Positions 37,901-47,267 of a stretch of DNA of 64,000 nt are shown piece by piece. The position numbers and the translations under genes were made by a program. This stretch comes from Anthoceros angustus (Eukaryota > Streptophyta > Anthocerotopsida > Anthocerotales > Anthocerotaceae). The notes below the pieces were generated by a model. That model saw only the letters and a list, made by a program, of their open reading frames with translations. It was not told the origin of the DNA and did not search any database. Location of the stretch: NCBI GenBank assembly GCA_010909165.1, contig MU008174.1, positions 620,001 through 684,000 of the forward strand, in the 5' to 3' direction. The stretch's first letter is position 1, and every line of letters starts with the position of its first letter.

Positions 37901-38793
37901 TTATAACTGGTTATGCCCAACACTGTGGGAGCCACATGGCAATCCAATGTTTCGAAGAGATGGTGCAGCACGGGGTTGAGCCCACTGATGTGACTTTTAC
38001 CTGTCTTCTCGCAGCATGCAGTCATGAGGGCCTAGTGAACCCTGCCCAGCAGTACTTCAAGATGATGGTGGAGGACCATGGCATCAGCCCCAGTGTTCAA
38101 CATTACAGTTGCATGGTCGACATTCTTGGGCGATCAGGCCACCTGGACGAGGCTGAGATGATGCTGACACATCTGCCTGTAAAATATTCTTTGGGGTGGA
38201 GAACTTTGCTAAATGCTTGCAAAATCCATGGTGACATAGAACGAGGACAGCGATGTTTTGACCATCTTGTTGAGCTAGAACCTGAACACTCTGCTGCATA
38301 CACGCTCTTGGCAAGTACGTATGCAACCGCTGGCAGGTGGAGAGATGCAGAGAGGATAGAAGACTTGAGAAAAGCGGCAGGTGCTTCCAAAAAGCCTGCA
38401 AGGGCATGGATTGAGGTGAACAAAAGACTTCAAACATTCATTGTCGGGGAAGAGAGGGATGACATCTCTTCCAAGCTCGAGAGTATGAATCTGCAGTTGG
38501 TGCAACAAGGGGGCCACGTTCCACACACAGGACTGGTACTCAAGCCAGTCTCAGAAACAGAAAAAGAAGACTCCTTGTGTGGTCACGCTGAGAAACTAGC
38601 ACTGGCGTACGGAATGCTTAACACTGCCGATGGCTCCACTCTCCGAGTCACCAAGAATCTTCGAATGTGCAATGACTGCCATAATGGGACCAAGATTCTG
38701 TCCCGGATAGAGAAGAGAGAAATCATTGTCCGCGATGATCATCGTGTTCATCATTTTGTGAATGGCATCTGTTCATGTGGGGATGCACTGTGA
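34918..38793 (+). CDS. DYW:KP-type PPR RNA-editing factor (long), C-terminus DAL
   Basis: A very long PLS-class PPR protein, about 1,290 residues from the ATG at 34918; the frame upstream opens with GTG at 34837. A 123 bp in-frame stretch, 34992-35114, is bounded by gt and ttgcag and may be an intron (GPCK joins MKEDSG), giving about 1,250 residues. Roughly ten P-L-S triplets follow (NMYAKCGSLEDARRVFD, KDVITWTTIIAGYAHHG, FVCLLKACAS). E and E+ regions then lead to a PG box reading KKPARAWIEV instead of PGCSWIEV. The DYW deaminase keeps its zinc and catalytic motifs: CGHAEKLALAYG (HxE) and CNDCH (CxxCH), with HHFVNGICSCG near the end, but it finishes DAL rather than DYW. The KP clade is reported to carry out U-to-C editing in organelles; applying that here is inference. 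It converges on the second KP gene at 42.8 kb. Confidence 0.9.
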   Translation: MDEKAQACQRDGHHSRDSRASGPCKSVVTPFRVWRFDFFVQEVLVIMELRCGQACTLCFDEIDPCRMKEDSGVEVGVGVWSKLSEGGQVSESVQALELLVRKDEYVPDSVFYRVLKGCIARKDLVAGRRLHALALKAGYVSNTFLANNLIRMYASLGRLDEATAVFDALAAPSKKCMWASIILAHAENGEHLQAIKLYEQMRRSNVDPDSHVVVAVLKACVRAADLATGKQVHADWLGSGTQPSLFVGSSLVGMYVKCGSLDDARLVFDSLPERDVVIWTAMIAGYANQGLVQEALTLYVRMQKEGFSVANHFTFVCLLKACASAGALREGKQLHSHIQERGLEAYVFVGSSLVEMYAKCGSLEDARRLFDRLPIKDTSTWNAMIGGYARHGHGQEAISLYASMQQVGLNPADQVTVLCLLKACASIRDLENGKELISQLQVRGLEADMMVGSGLVNMYVKCGSLDDAQRVFDNLPTRDVVTWTAMIAGYVEHGRFEEALSLYNCMEDGACIQPDQVTFVCLLRACAGVRALNQGRLLHLKIRDRQLETDLVVSTSLIDMYAKCGSLEEAYGVFDKVNRKDLGIWNTMITVHMQHGDCQGALALYARMRQEGTTPDPATFVCLLQACASTGALHDGKELHSEIQGQGMDVDMAAGNSLINMYAKCGSLEDARRVFDKLPSKDVITWTTIIAGYAHHGLGEEALCLYEDMLKEGSNLADDVTFACLLKACANVGDIQQGQKLHSEIQKRGLEGDVVVGTSLVEMYLKHRKFEHAQHVFDRLCLKSVAAWNAMITGFLQHGLDEEVLNLYTRMQDEAITAPDHVTYLSILKACSRTGNLRQGQQLHSQLQHKGFEADLAIGSSLVDMYAKCGSVEDARRVFDRLPTKDAVTWSSLIAGYAQQGLGQEALALYKMMQQEDLPPADPVTYVSLLRACASVGALHLGMHLHAEIRERGHEVDAVVGNSLVDMYAKCGSLQDARRVFDRLPKPDVVTWTALITGYAQHCGSHMAIQCFEEMVQHGVEPTDVTFTCLLAACSHEGLVNPAQQYFKMMVEDHGISPSVQHYSCMVDILGRSGHLDEAEMMLTHLPVKYSLGWRTLLNACKIHGDIERGQRCFDHLVELEPEHSAAYTLLASTYATAGRWRDAERIEDLRKAAGASKKPARAWIEVNKRLQTFIVGEERDDISSKLESMNLQLVQQGGHVPHTGLVLKPVSETEKEDSLCGHAEKLALAYGMLNTADGSTLRVTKNLRMCNDCHNGTKILSRIEKREIIVRDDHRVHHFVNGICSCGDAL

Positions 38794-39310
38794 GACGGAT
38801 GCTGGCAATAAAACTGTTCGTCTAGAGATCTCGGACTCTTGCCAGAAAGTCCCCACTGCAGCCGTCGATACCAACAGATGCCGCGTACAAGCTTCCCACA
38901 GTTTCAGGCAGAAGAGCCCAACATCCCCTGATGATTTCGCAAATTACACCTCTTCGTTCTACGAATCCTTATGCTGTGATCTCTCATTTTGGGTTGGGTC
39001 ATTTTGTGAATGGTATCTGGTATGTGGGGATGTACTGTGAGATGGGATGCCTGTAATTTAACTGCTAGGGGACTCTTAGAATTCTTCCACCCAACATGGT
39101 TTTACAATATGTCGAACATAGTAGGAAATGGTTGTCAATAATCTCTGTTGTGTCAGAGCGCTCATTGGCCATTATACATATTCCATTTCTCACGCATCTT
39201 CGCTAATGGGATGCGTTTGCATTTCTCGTCACACTTGTTACAATAGCCTAGGGATGGCTGTCAGTATTGCTTGTGGACCCATTACCAGTACGAGGAGATA
39301 GGTCCCTCAA
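38794..39310 (+). other. 3' flank of the long KP gene with an echo of its stop region
   Basis: tcattttgtgaatggtatct at about 38,999, then atgtggggatgtactgtgag, repeats the stop-codon region at 38,750-38,800 with few changes. 38.82-38.97 kb is matched, inverted, by 46.07-46.2 kb. Confidence 0.65.
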
Positions 39311-39396
39311 GGCTCGCATCTCGCACAAATTAACCAAGCGAGTGGCTCGCATCTCGCACAAATTAACCAAGCGAGTCACAAATTAACCAAGCGAGT
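39311..39396. repeat. 33 bp tandem repeat
   Basis: Units 39311-39343 and 39344-39376, running from ggctcgcatctcgc to accaagcgagt, then a partial third unit, cacaaattaaccaagcgagt. Confidence 0.85.
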
Positions 39397-39417
39397 TTGT
39401 GGCAGTCGCTTGGTTAG

Positions 39418-39690
39418 ATGGACACACATTTATAACACGCCTCGCCCCTATTAAGCATCCTGTTCTTAGGTCGGTACTTAGATAGGGTGTCTAGAGGAAA
39501 TGGATGCCCTTGGTGCAAGTAGCTTAGGCACAACATATGTACTACAAACACAACGTAGTACAAGTTGTTAGGCACAACATGGTGCAAGTCGTTTAAGTAC
39601 CAAGTCTCATGGTACAAGTTATTAGATGCAACATGGTACAAGTTATCAAAGTACCAAAGTCCCATGATTGGAAAAATTCTTTTCTTCCAA
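39418..39690 (+). repeat. Dispersed repeat family A, copy 4 (internally repeated)
   Basis: ttagatggacacacatttat, cttaggtcggtacttagata and aatggatgcccttggtgcaa are followed by several echoes of cacaacatggtacaagtt, ending in attcttttcttcc. It is longer than the other copies because of the internal echoes. Confidence 0.7.
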
Positions 39691-39859
39691 TCACACACTC
39701 TTGGCCTCATTTGGGACATGGACGGCCTGTCCTGATTTGGGTATATCAGCCCGTTCGGCTTCTTAACCCAGTGCCCACGGACATACCATTTGTGTGCCTT
39801 GTAGCGACCCTTGGGTGGGAAAAAAATTAACAATCAACGACAGCAGGAGGGAACAAGCA

Positions 39860-39940
39860 TCCGGAGGGGAGCTTGAACCTCAGACATGTTGCGCATTGCG
39901 CATGTCTGCCGGATCTAGCCAAGTGAGCTACTCCGAGTGG
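39860..39940 (-). repeat. tRNA-like SINE head
   Basis: On the minus strand an A-box-like ggagtagctcacttggctag (39915-39934) is followed about 35 bp later by a B-box-like gaggttcaagctc (about 39869-39880). This is the spacing of an internal pol III promoter. No complete tRNA fold is evident, so a tRNA-derived SINE fits better than a tRNA gene. Confidence 0.5.
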
Positions 39941-39994
39941 AATGACAGGAGGTACCGTCTAGTAATCTTTTTGGTGTAAGACATACTTCCTCCA

Positions 39995-40483
39995 CGAAGA
40001 AGATATCGTGAAGCTGCAGCACGGGACTGCTGTCTGCTGCTGCATAGACTTCACTCATTCATTTTTCGTCTTCTTCTGCAGCACGGGGAGTACGTGTCGT
40101 TGGGGAAAGTGGAGGCGGCTCTGGTGTTGAGCCCGTTTGTGGACAATTTTACGCTGCACGCAGATCCCTTTTAAAGCGGTGCGGTGGTTTTGGTTGTGGC
40201 GGCTGAGGCGGCTTTGCAGGCTTGGGCTAGGAGGACCGCGGGTGCAGTTTGGGGATTTAGCGGATCTGTGTACAAGTATGGATGCTACGCAGGACGTACC
40301 GGTGCTGCGGTCTTTGGCTCACGCGGGGAAGCGGGCCAAGTTGCAGAGAATCGAGATTCCGACTGGCAAGATTAGGTTGCTGCCTGAGGAATGGACGCCG
40401 GAGATTGGGATTGTGACCGGCCGCCTTGAAGCTGAAGCGGGAGGCTGCGAAGGAGGCATTCGCTAGCATTCTGTATGCGTAGG
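39995..40483 (+). pseudogene. 3' fragment of a LACS8/9-type acyl-CoA synthetase gene
   Basis: Matches the C-terminal region of the LACS gene at 47.3 kb, in opposite orientation. It reads [10 protein letters not shown] at about 39997-40026, then a 62 bp interruption, then [20 protein letters not shown] from about 40081. Shifts follow in the stretch equivalent to [13 protein letters not shown] and [12 protein letters not shown]. The interruption is flanked by ctgcagcacggg (40014-40025 and 40076-40087), and its right end (ttcgtcttcttctgcag) looks like a 3' splice site. The fragment has no promoter or catalytic core and is disrupted. Confidence 0.85.
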
Positions 40484-41087
40484 CTAGAAGAGGAAGGATG
40501 AAGTATTTGGTCATGGACTCTGTTAGATGTTTCAGAGGCGGGATCCGTTTGGAGTGCGCTGCCGAGCTGCCGAGATCGATCCCTTCGGTAAGGATCTTCG
40601 CTCTTGGTCGCTTACTTGACGACCGGGTGTTCTGTCGTGTAATGCTTCGACGCAACTCCCATTTTGTCGTAGCAGGTTTGCTATCCTATGTGGCTGTGAA
40701 CAAGCAGGGATTGAGAACATCTCTATCCTTAATAGCCAAGGCATTGCAAAGCATTACGTAGCATTACCAAGAGTTATCCATGAACGATGTCGTATTGGAA
40801 CTGGCATCTTTCCCATACATTCACGGCTTTATACATTCACAATGATTCTTATTTGAATTGCTATTCACAAGTACACACATGTTGTGAAGTTCTGTATGTA
40901 TCATATTTGAAGTAAAGTAAGCAAAAGAACCAACCTAGCCTGACCTTGACGCCACATGTTAGCAGAGTCGTACTTTATTAGAGCATGGACAACGATATGC
41001 CACATGCTGCTTTCGACCCTCAAAACGTTTCGTTCCTGGGCTGGATCTGGAGGACTGCTACCTCACGGATCACTAGCAGTCCTCACG

Positions 41088-41200
41088 GATCACAGATCGA
41101 TATACCTGAAGGACGGCTACCTCACATATCACAGATCGATATATCTGGAGGACGGCTACCTCACAGATCACAAACCGACTGCTACCTCACAGATCACTAG
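41088..41200. repeat. Degenerate 39 bp tandem repeat
   Basis: cagatcgatatacctgaagg, then acggctacctcacatatca, repeats once with few changes, followed by shortened units ending ctacctcacagatca and cctcacggatca. Confidence 0.7.
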
Positions 41201-41394
41201 CAGTCCTCACGGATCACAAACCGATCGCTACCTCTGGATCATGTAATCACATATCTAGAGAACTGCTACATCATTGATCGACTCGACTCGTCTTGCAGGG
41301 TTCACAGCTCGCTTGGATTGGATTGTTGCACATTCCAAGCATATGGCAGCCCCTTGGCCCGAGGAACCCGGTACGCACAAATGCATTCTTGCCT

Positions 41395-41590
41395 TCCATG
41401 AGATCATATTTTATTGAGGTGAAAAAAACGATGGGAAGAGCCTATCTAAAAGGGGACAACCTAAGGGGACTCGGAGGTCGAGGTGGAGGAGAGCAACTAA
41501 ACTCCCTACCTAAAGTCACCTACCGCACCCACAATGTTTTATGCAGGAAGAATTAAAAGGCCTGTAAACCACAAAGGTAGAGGAAAATGC
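41395..41590 (-). repeat. Dispersed repeat family B, copy 2
   Basis: Inverted copy of 22040-22235: ttttattgaggtgaaaaaaa, cgatgggaagagcc, caactaaactccctacct, taaagtcacctaccgcac and ggcctgtaaaccac. Confidence 0.65.
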
Positions 41591-41779
41591 GTCACTTACT
41601 ATTGTTGCCTTGTGGAGGATTGCTGTTAAGAGTGCCCGTTGAAGGACAATTCCCGGTCTCGTTCTGTGCCTTCTAAATATGTCATCCAAACATAATCTTG
41701 AAAAAGGGAAAAAAATATTATCAAAATTAACTACATTCACTTTCTTTCCAAATTTTGAAAGAACTGGGGAAGGGCCAAC

Positions 41780-41846
41780 ATGGACCTTCCATCTAGCGGG
41801 TAGGAGCCACACGCTCTGACCAACAGAGCTACTCCAGCCGTGCAAC
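41780..41846 (-). repeat. tRNA-like segment, possible SINE head
   Basis: On the minus strand gagtagctctgttggtcagag (41814-41834) is a near-perfect tRNA D-arm and A box, followed by cgtgtggctcctacccgct, resembling an anticodon arm. The B box is degraded (ggaaggtccatg), so this is not a functional tRNA gene. Confidence 0.5.
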
Positions 41847-41889
41847 CAAGTACCTTAGGCCAAATGAAAAGAAATCAATACAAACGGCA

Positions 41890-42025
41890 TAGCATCCATT
41901 GTTACTTGGATTGGGGTGCCTTGAGAGAGTGGATGCCCTTGGTGCTAGTAGCTTAAGTACACCATGGTAAAAATTGTCAAGTACCAAGTCCCATGGCGTT
42001 GGACTTCAATAATATTCTTCTTCCT
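41890..42025 (+). repeat. Dispersed repeat family A, copy 5
   Basis: gagtggatgcccttggtgct, gtacaccatggtaaaaattg, tcaagtaccaagtcccatgg and tattcttcttcc. Confidence 0.7.
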
Positions 42026-42124
42026 TTTTCCTCTTCCATAGATCTTTTTTTAATTTTGTTGTTATTAGATGATGAATTAACTCATGGATTATCAATATTA
42101 TATTATCATCTGGCATTAGCACTA

Positions 42125-42350
42125 TGTATGTATGTAGTTGGCATCAAACATACAATGGCACCAAATATGTATGTAGTTGGCATCAAACATTCGATGGCAC
42201 CAAGTATGTATGTAGTTGGCATCAAACATACGATGACACCAAGTATATATGTAGTTGGCATCAAACATTCGATGGCACCAAGTATGTATGTAGTTGGCAT
42301 CAAACATACGATGGCACCATGTATGTATGTAGTTGGCATCAAACACACGG
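42125..42350. repeat. 39 bp minisatellite, about six units
   Basis: Each unit contains tatgtatgtagttggcatca, then aacatacgatggcaccaag. The period is 39 bp (42131, 42170 and so on). Because 39 is a multiple of three and no unit contains a stop in several frames, it creates open frames on both strands (such as MYVVGIKHTMAPS repeated). These are not gene evidence. A lone diverged unit lies near 42727. Confidence 0.9.
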
Positions 42351-42815
42351 TAACATACTTGAAAACTATCAAATCAAAATCCCAGGGCGAAACTTCAATG
42401 TACACTTTAAAATATCTAATAAGTCTCTGAATTCAATAATAAAGTCTTCAAGCTTCAATATATGCTTTGAAATATCTATAAAGTCTTTGAATTCGTTAAT
42501 CAAGTTTCTGAATTTGACAATCATCAGACCCTTCACCTTAGTAACCCAGTGCCCACCGACACACCTTCTAGAGTTTTCTCTAACCATTTTTTTCTGGATA
42601 ATTAATTAATTCATTCATTCAAAAGTTAAACATATTATTATTATTATCATCCGCCAGTGGTAATCAATCCGCTCCATGTTCCTCCACATATGGGGGACCA
42701 GGTGGGTAGCATACGTGTTGGCCCCTGCAAGTTTGGCATCAAACACACGATGGCGGAGCTTTGTTGTCTCTTGACGTTAAGAGAAACTGCCTGTGGAAAG
42801 CAAGTTCAAAATCTG

Positions 42816-45800
42816 TCAATTGCGATCCCCACAAGAACAGAATCCATTCACAAAATGGTGAACACGGTGCTCATCTCTAATGATGATCTCTCTCTGTTCT
42901 ATTCTCGACATGATCTTGGTGCCACTGTGGCAGTCATTGCACATACGGAGGTTCTTAGTGACTAGCAAAACTGCCCCATCCGGGGTGTTGAGGAGGCCAT
43001 ATGCCAGTGCCAGTTTCTCCGCATGTCCACACAGGGAATCTTCCTTCTCCCTCTCTGACGATGGCTTCATCACCAGCTCCGTGTGTGGAACATGGCCTCC
43101 CTGTTGCTTCAACTGGAGATTCACGCTGCTCAGTTTGGAATGGATGTCATCTCTTTCGTCCCCCACGACGAAGGAGTGGGTTCTGTTGTTGACTTCGATC
43201 CAGGCTCTTGCCGGCTTCTTGTATGCACCAGCAGATATTCTTAAGCTTTCTATCCGCTCTACGTCCCTCCACATATGGAAGGTAGCATACATGTTTGCCA
43301 ACAGCACATAAGCCCCTGCATTTTGAGGTTCGAGTTTGATGAGACAGTCAAAGCATCGGGTTGCACGTTGGATATCACCGTGTGCTCTGCAGGCGCTCAG
43401 CAGTGACGTCCATCCCACCACATTGCTCTCAAACGGCAAAGTTTCCAGCATGCTTTCTGCCTCGTCGAGGTGGCCTGCCCGACCCAGGACATCAACCATG
43501 GTGTTGCAGTGATGCACACTGGCTGGGATGCCAAAGTCTTGTACCATCGCTCTGAAATACTCCCGAGCCTCATGGACGAGGCCGTTGTGACTGCATGCCA
43601 CAAGGAGACACAGAAAAGTAGCATCGTTGGGCTCGACCCCCTGGTGCTGCATCTCTTGATAACACCGGAATGCCATGGTGCTGTTGCTGTGCTGGCTATA
43701 GCCATTTAGCAGTGCATTCCATGTCACCACGTTCTTTGAGGGTAGTCTGTCAAACACCTTTCGGGCACCGTCTAAGCTTCCACATTTTGCAAACATGTCT
43801 ACAAGGCTGCTGCCGACAGCCACATCTGCTTCCAGCCCCCTTTCCTGTATCTGTAAATGAAGGTGCCTCCCCTGGTTTAAGGCTCCAACACTAGCACATG
43901 CTTTCAGCAGGCAGATAAACGTGACAGTATTGGGTGGTTTTATGGCCTCCTGTTGCATCTGTGCAAATAGAGTAAGGGCCTCCTGGCCAAGCCCATGCTG
44001 CGCATACCCTGCAATCAGAACATTCCATGTGACCACATCTTTCGTTGGCAGTCTATCAAACACTGCACGAGCATCCTCTAAGCTGCCACATCTTGCATAC
44101 ATATCCACCAGGCTGCTGCCAACACCAGCATCAGCTTCCAGTCCTCTTGCTTGAACCTCGCAGTGCAGCTCCTTGCCCTTACTCAACGCTTCAGCGCCGG
44201 AGCATGCATTCAGGAGGCAGACGAATGTAACTGGATCCGCTAAAATCATTCCTTCTCGCTGCATATCTGCATAGAGATCGAAGGCCTCTTGACAAAAGCC
44301 CCATTGAGCATATGCAGTGAGCATAGCATTCCATGTGACAACATTCTTGGTTGACAGGTGGTCAAACACTTTGCGAGCAGCCTCTAGGCTTCCACATTTA
44401 GCATACATAGCCACCAGGCTGCTGCCCAGAGCAACATCAGCTTCGAGTCCCCTTTCCACAATATGGAGATGAAGCTGCTTGCCCTGATGCACAGCTCCAA
44501 TGCTAGCACATGCTTTCAGAAGGGACCCCAATGTCGCAGGATCAGCTGAAACCACACCCTTCTCCAGCATATGTTCGTACAACAAGAGGGCTTCTTGACC
44601 AAGCCCATGCTGCACATATCCCGCAATCATCACATTCCATGTCACGACATCTCTCGTAGGCATCCTATCAAACACCCTGCGAGCTTCCTCTAAGCTGCTG
44701 CACTTAGCATACATATCGACCACGCAGTTGCCAACAGTCACATCAGCTTCAAAGCCTCTTTCCTGAATCTCGAGGTGAAGCTCCCTCCCTTCACACAAGG
44801 CTCCAGCACTGGCACATGCTTTAAAAAGGCAAACAAATGTGACATGATTAGCCGTAGTCTTACTCTCCTGCTGCATATGTCTGTACAACCCAAGGGCCTC
44901 TTTAAAGAGACCATGGTGGGCATATCCCGTGATCATAGAATTCCATGTCACAACATCTCTCGTGCCCAAACTGTCAAATACTCTTCGTGCATCCTCTAAG
45001 CTACCACATTTCGCATACATGTCCACCAGCGAGTTGCCCACGAATACATTAGGCTCAAGCACACTTCTTAGAACATCTGCATGCACCTGCTTGCCAGACG
45101 TTAAATCCACTGCACTCGAACACGCCTTAAGGACTGCTACAAAAATATGGTTGTTGGGCTTCACATTCGACTGCCGCATCTGCTGGTACAGCTGCACAGC
45201 CTGCGCTGGCTGCTCATGTTCAGCATGTGCCAAAATCATGAATGCCCATGAAAAGCTGTCCGGCGCCGTCAAGCTGCTGAACACCAGGGCTGCCTCCTGC
45301 AATTTCCCATGAGCAGCATACATGCGGATGATATGGTTGGCCAAGAATGTGCTCGACAGGTGCCCACTTTTCTTGCTAAGAGCATGCACCCGCCTTCCAA
45401 CCACCAAGCCATTCTTTGCACTGCACGCTTTGAGCACACTGTACAAGAGAAAGTCAGGAACATAAGACTCTTGCCGGACCATCAGGTCCAAAGCTTCCAC
45501 AGCCTCAGTAGTTTGTCCCTCGAGGCATACTTTGCTCCAGCTTCCAAACTCTGATGGCCCATCATCTGGCAGGCACGTCACCTTGTTCCAACTCCTGTCC
45601 CAACAGTTGTCCAGAAAGACGTCACACAAGGCCTCTGGTCGATTTGGTTCCACTGCAAGCCCAGTTCAGCATGAGAATTCCTCCCGCCACCCACAACAGA
45701 ATGTCCCACGCGTAATCGGCACTCACCGGGGCCAGCAACGGAGTCTCGTTGCTCCGCTGCCCCTTGCAGCGATGACAGATGTCTGAACCATTCCTCCATC

Positions 45801-45877
45801 TGGCTACAGGATCGTGGTCTGCACTTGAACAGGCTCGACGCAACCGGGACAACTCCGCCCAGACCAACCCTTCTCAT
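42816..45877 (-). CDS. DYW:KP-type PPR RNA-editing factor with intron-split targeting exon, C-terminus DRN
   Basis: The long frame 42816-45652 opens without an ATG. A clean first exon, 45727-45877 (ATG at 45877; MRRVGLGGVVPVASSLFKC), joins it in phase across a 74 bp intron (gtgagt to cttgcag), giving about 995 residues. The first exon is rich in Arg, Ser and Val, as expected for an organelle transit peptide. About eight P-L-S triplets follow, with NSLVDMYAKCGSLEDARRV and KDVVTWNVLIAGYAQHG. Next come E and E+, a PG box KKPARAWIEVN, and a DYW domain with CGHAEKLALAYG, CNDCH and HHFVNGFCSCG, ending DRN. This is a paralogue of the 34.9 kb gene with the same KP-type PG box. The family is tied to organellar U-to-C editing; target and organelle are unknown. 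Both catalytic motifs are intact. Confidence 0.92.
45653..45726 (-). other. Intron 1 of the second DYW:KP gene
   Basis: Donor G|gtgagt at 45726 and acceptor gggcttgcag|tg at 45653. Skipping these 74 bp restores a single frame from the ATG at 45877. Confidence 0.75.
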
Positions 45878-46060
45878 TTCACTTGTGCAGCCACTCAGTC
45901 AGCCTCCGCGGACAGAGTTGAGCACAAGGGAGCTCCGATCGTGACCAAGTTCACTTACAACCTTCTCTGATTTTGGACGAACTGGCTGATCTGGCCAACC
46001 TTTCAAGGGCGTTGGTGCTGTGAAGATGTCATTGATGACCCAACCCAACCAAAACGAGCG
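45878..46060. promoter_or_regulatory. Upstream region of the second DYW:KP gene
   Basis: About 180 bp between the KP gene start and the decayed PPR copy. The promoter is expected here or within the pseudogene. No motif was assigned. Confidence 0.35.
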
Positions 46061-47250
46061 ATCGCATCACAAGGATCCGTAGAACGAAGAGATGTAAGTT
46101 GCGAAGTCATCAGGGGATGTTAGGCCCTTTCGCCTGAAGCTGTGGAAACTTGTTCTTGGACGCGGCATCCGTTGGTATCGAGGGCTGCACTAGGAACTTT
46201 TGGGCAAGAGCTTGAGACTTGACACATTACCAGGAAAAGAGAACAGTTTAATTGCAGGCATCCATCTCACAATGCATCCTCACATGAAGAGATGCCTTTC
46301 ACAAAATGGTGAACACGATGATTATCGCGGACAATGATTTCTCTCCTCTCAATCCGGGACAAAATCTTGGTCCCACTGTGACAAGTCATTGCACATTCTA
46401 AGATTCTCCGTCATTGCACATTCTAAGATTCTTGGTGACGGAGAGTGGAGCCATCGGCAGTGCTTAGCAATCCATACGCCAATGCTAGTTCCTCAGCGTG
46501 ACCACACAAGGCGTTTTCTTTGTTTGTTTCTGAGTCTGGATTGGGTACCAGTCCTGTGTGTGGAACGTGGCCCCCTTGTTGCACCGAACTGCAGATTCTT
46601 ACTCTTGAGCTTGGAGGAAATGTCATCCCTTTCTTTCCCAACACTGAATGTTTGAAGTTTTCTGCCACCTCAATCCATGCCCTTGCAGGCTTCTTGGTCA
46701 CCTGCCGCATTTCTCAGGTCTTCTAGTTGCCAACCACTGCTTCAACTTCGAGTCCTCTTTCCCGAATCTTGGCGTGAAGATGCATTCCTAGATGCAACAC
46801 TGGCACTGGCACACGCTGTTACGAGGGACCCGTATGTAACAGGATCTCCTGCAGGCAGATCCCCCTGTTGCATCATTTTGTGGGCAATCCGTCAGACACC
46901 CTGCGAGCATCCTCTACACTGCCACATTTGGCATACATGTATGTCCACCAGGCTACATTTGGCATATATGTATGTCCACCAGGCTACTGCCTATAGCAAG
47001 ATCAGCTTCTAAACCCTTGTGCTGAAGTTGCGAGTGAAGCTGCTGACCCTGCCGCAGATTTCCAATACTGCAAATCCTTTTAGGATGCTCAGATGTCACA
47101 TGATCGGGTGCGGTGACAGCCTCGTCTAGCATTCTTGTTTAAAGATAAGGGACTTAATCATCGAGCCCGTGCTGAAGAAATCCGGGGCATTCCAAGTAGC
47201 CACGCTCTTCAAGCACACCCTATCAAACACACGTTGAACACGCTGCCTCC
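46060..47250 (-). pseudogene. Decayed copy of the 3' part of the long DYW:KP gene
   Basis: On the minus strand this matches the plus-strand gene from about 37.23 to 38.97 kb, including its 3' flank. A PPR part at 46.73-47.25 kb is broken by shifts and deletions. 46423-46710 reads KKPARAWIEVAENFKHS and CGHAEELALAYGLLSTADGS. A last piece near 46.26-46.44 kb equals HRVHHFVKGISSCEDAL and a stop. A short tandem echo occurs at 46910-46990 (catttggcatacatgtatgt twice) and another at 46390-46440 (tcattgcacattctaagatt twice). It ends 18 bp from the LACS stop codon, so the LACS 3' UTR runs into it. Confidence 0.85.
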
Positions 47251-47267
47251 ATCCTCCTTCTGCTTGC

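Larger units (their letters stand above)
40490..42815. other. Intergenic, repeats only
   Basis: No gene seen. It holds a 39 bp tandem repeat (41.08-41.2 kb), a family B copy (41.4 kb), a tRNA-like segment (41.8 kb), a family A copy (41.9 kb) and a second, unrelated 39 bp minisatellite (42.1-42.35 kb). Confidence 0.6.

Noticed and set aside
41780-41846. A functional tRNA gene
   Set aside because: The A box is good but the B box is degraded and no acceptor stem pairs.
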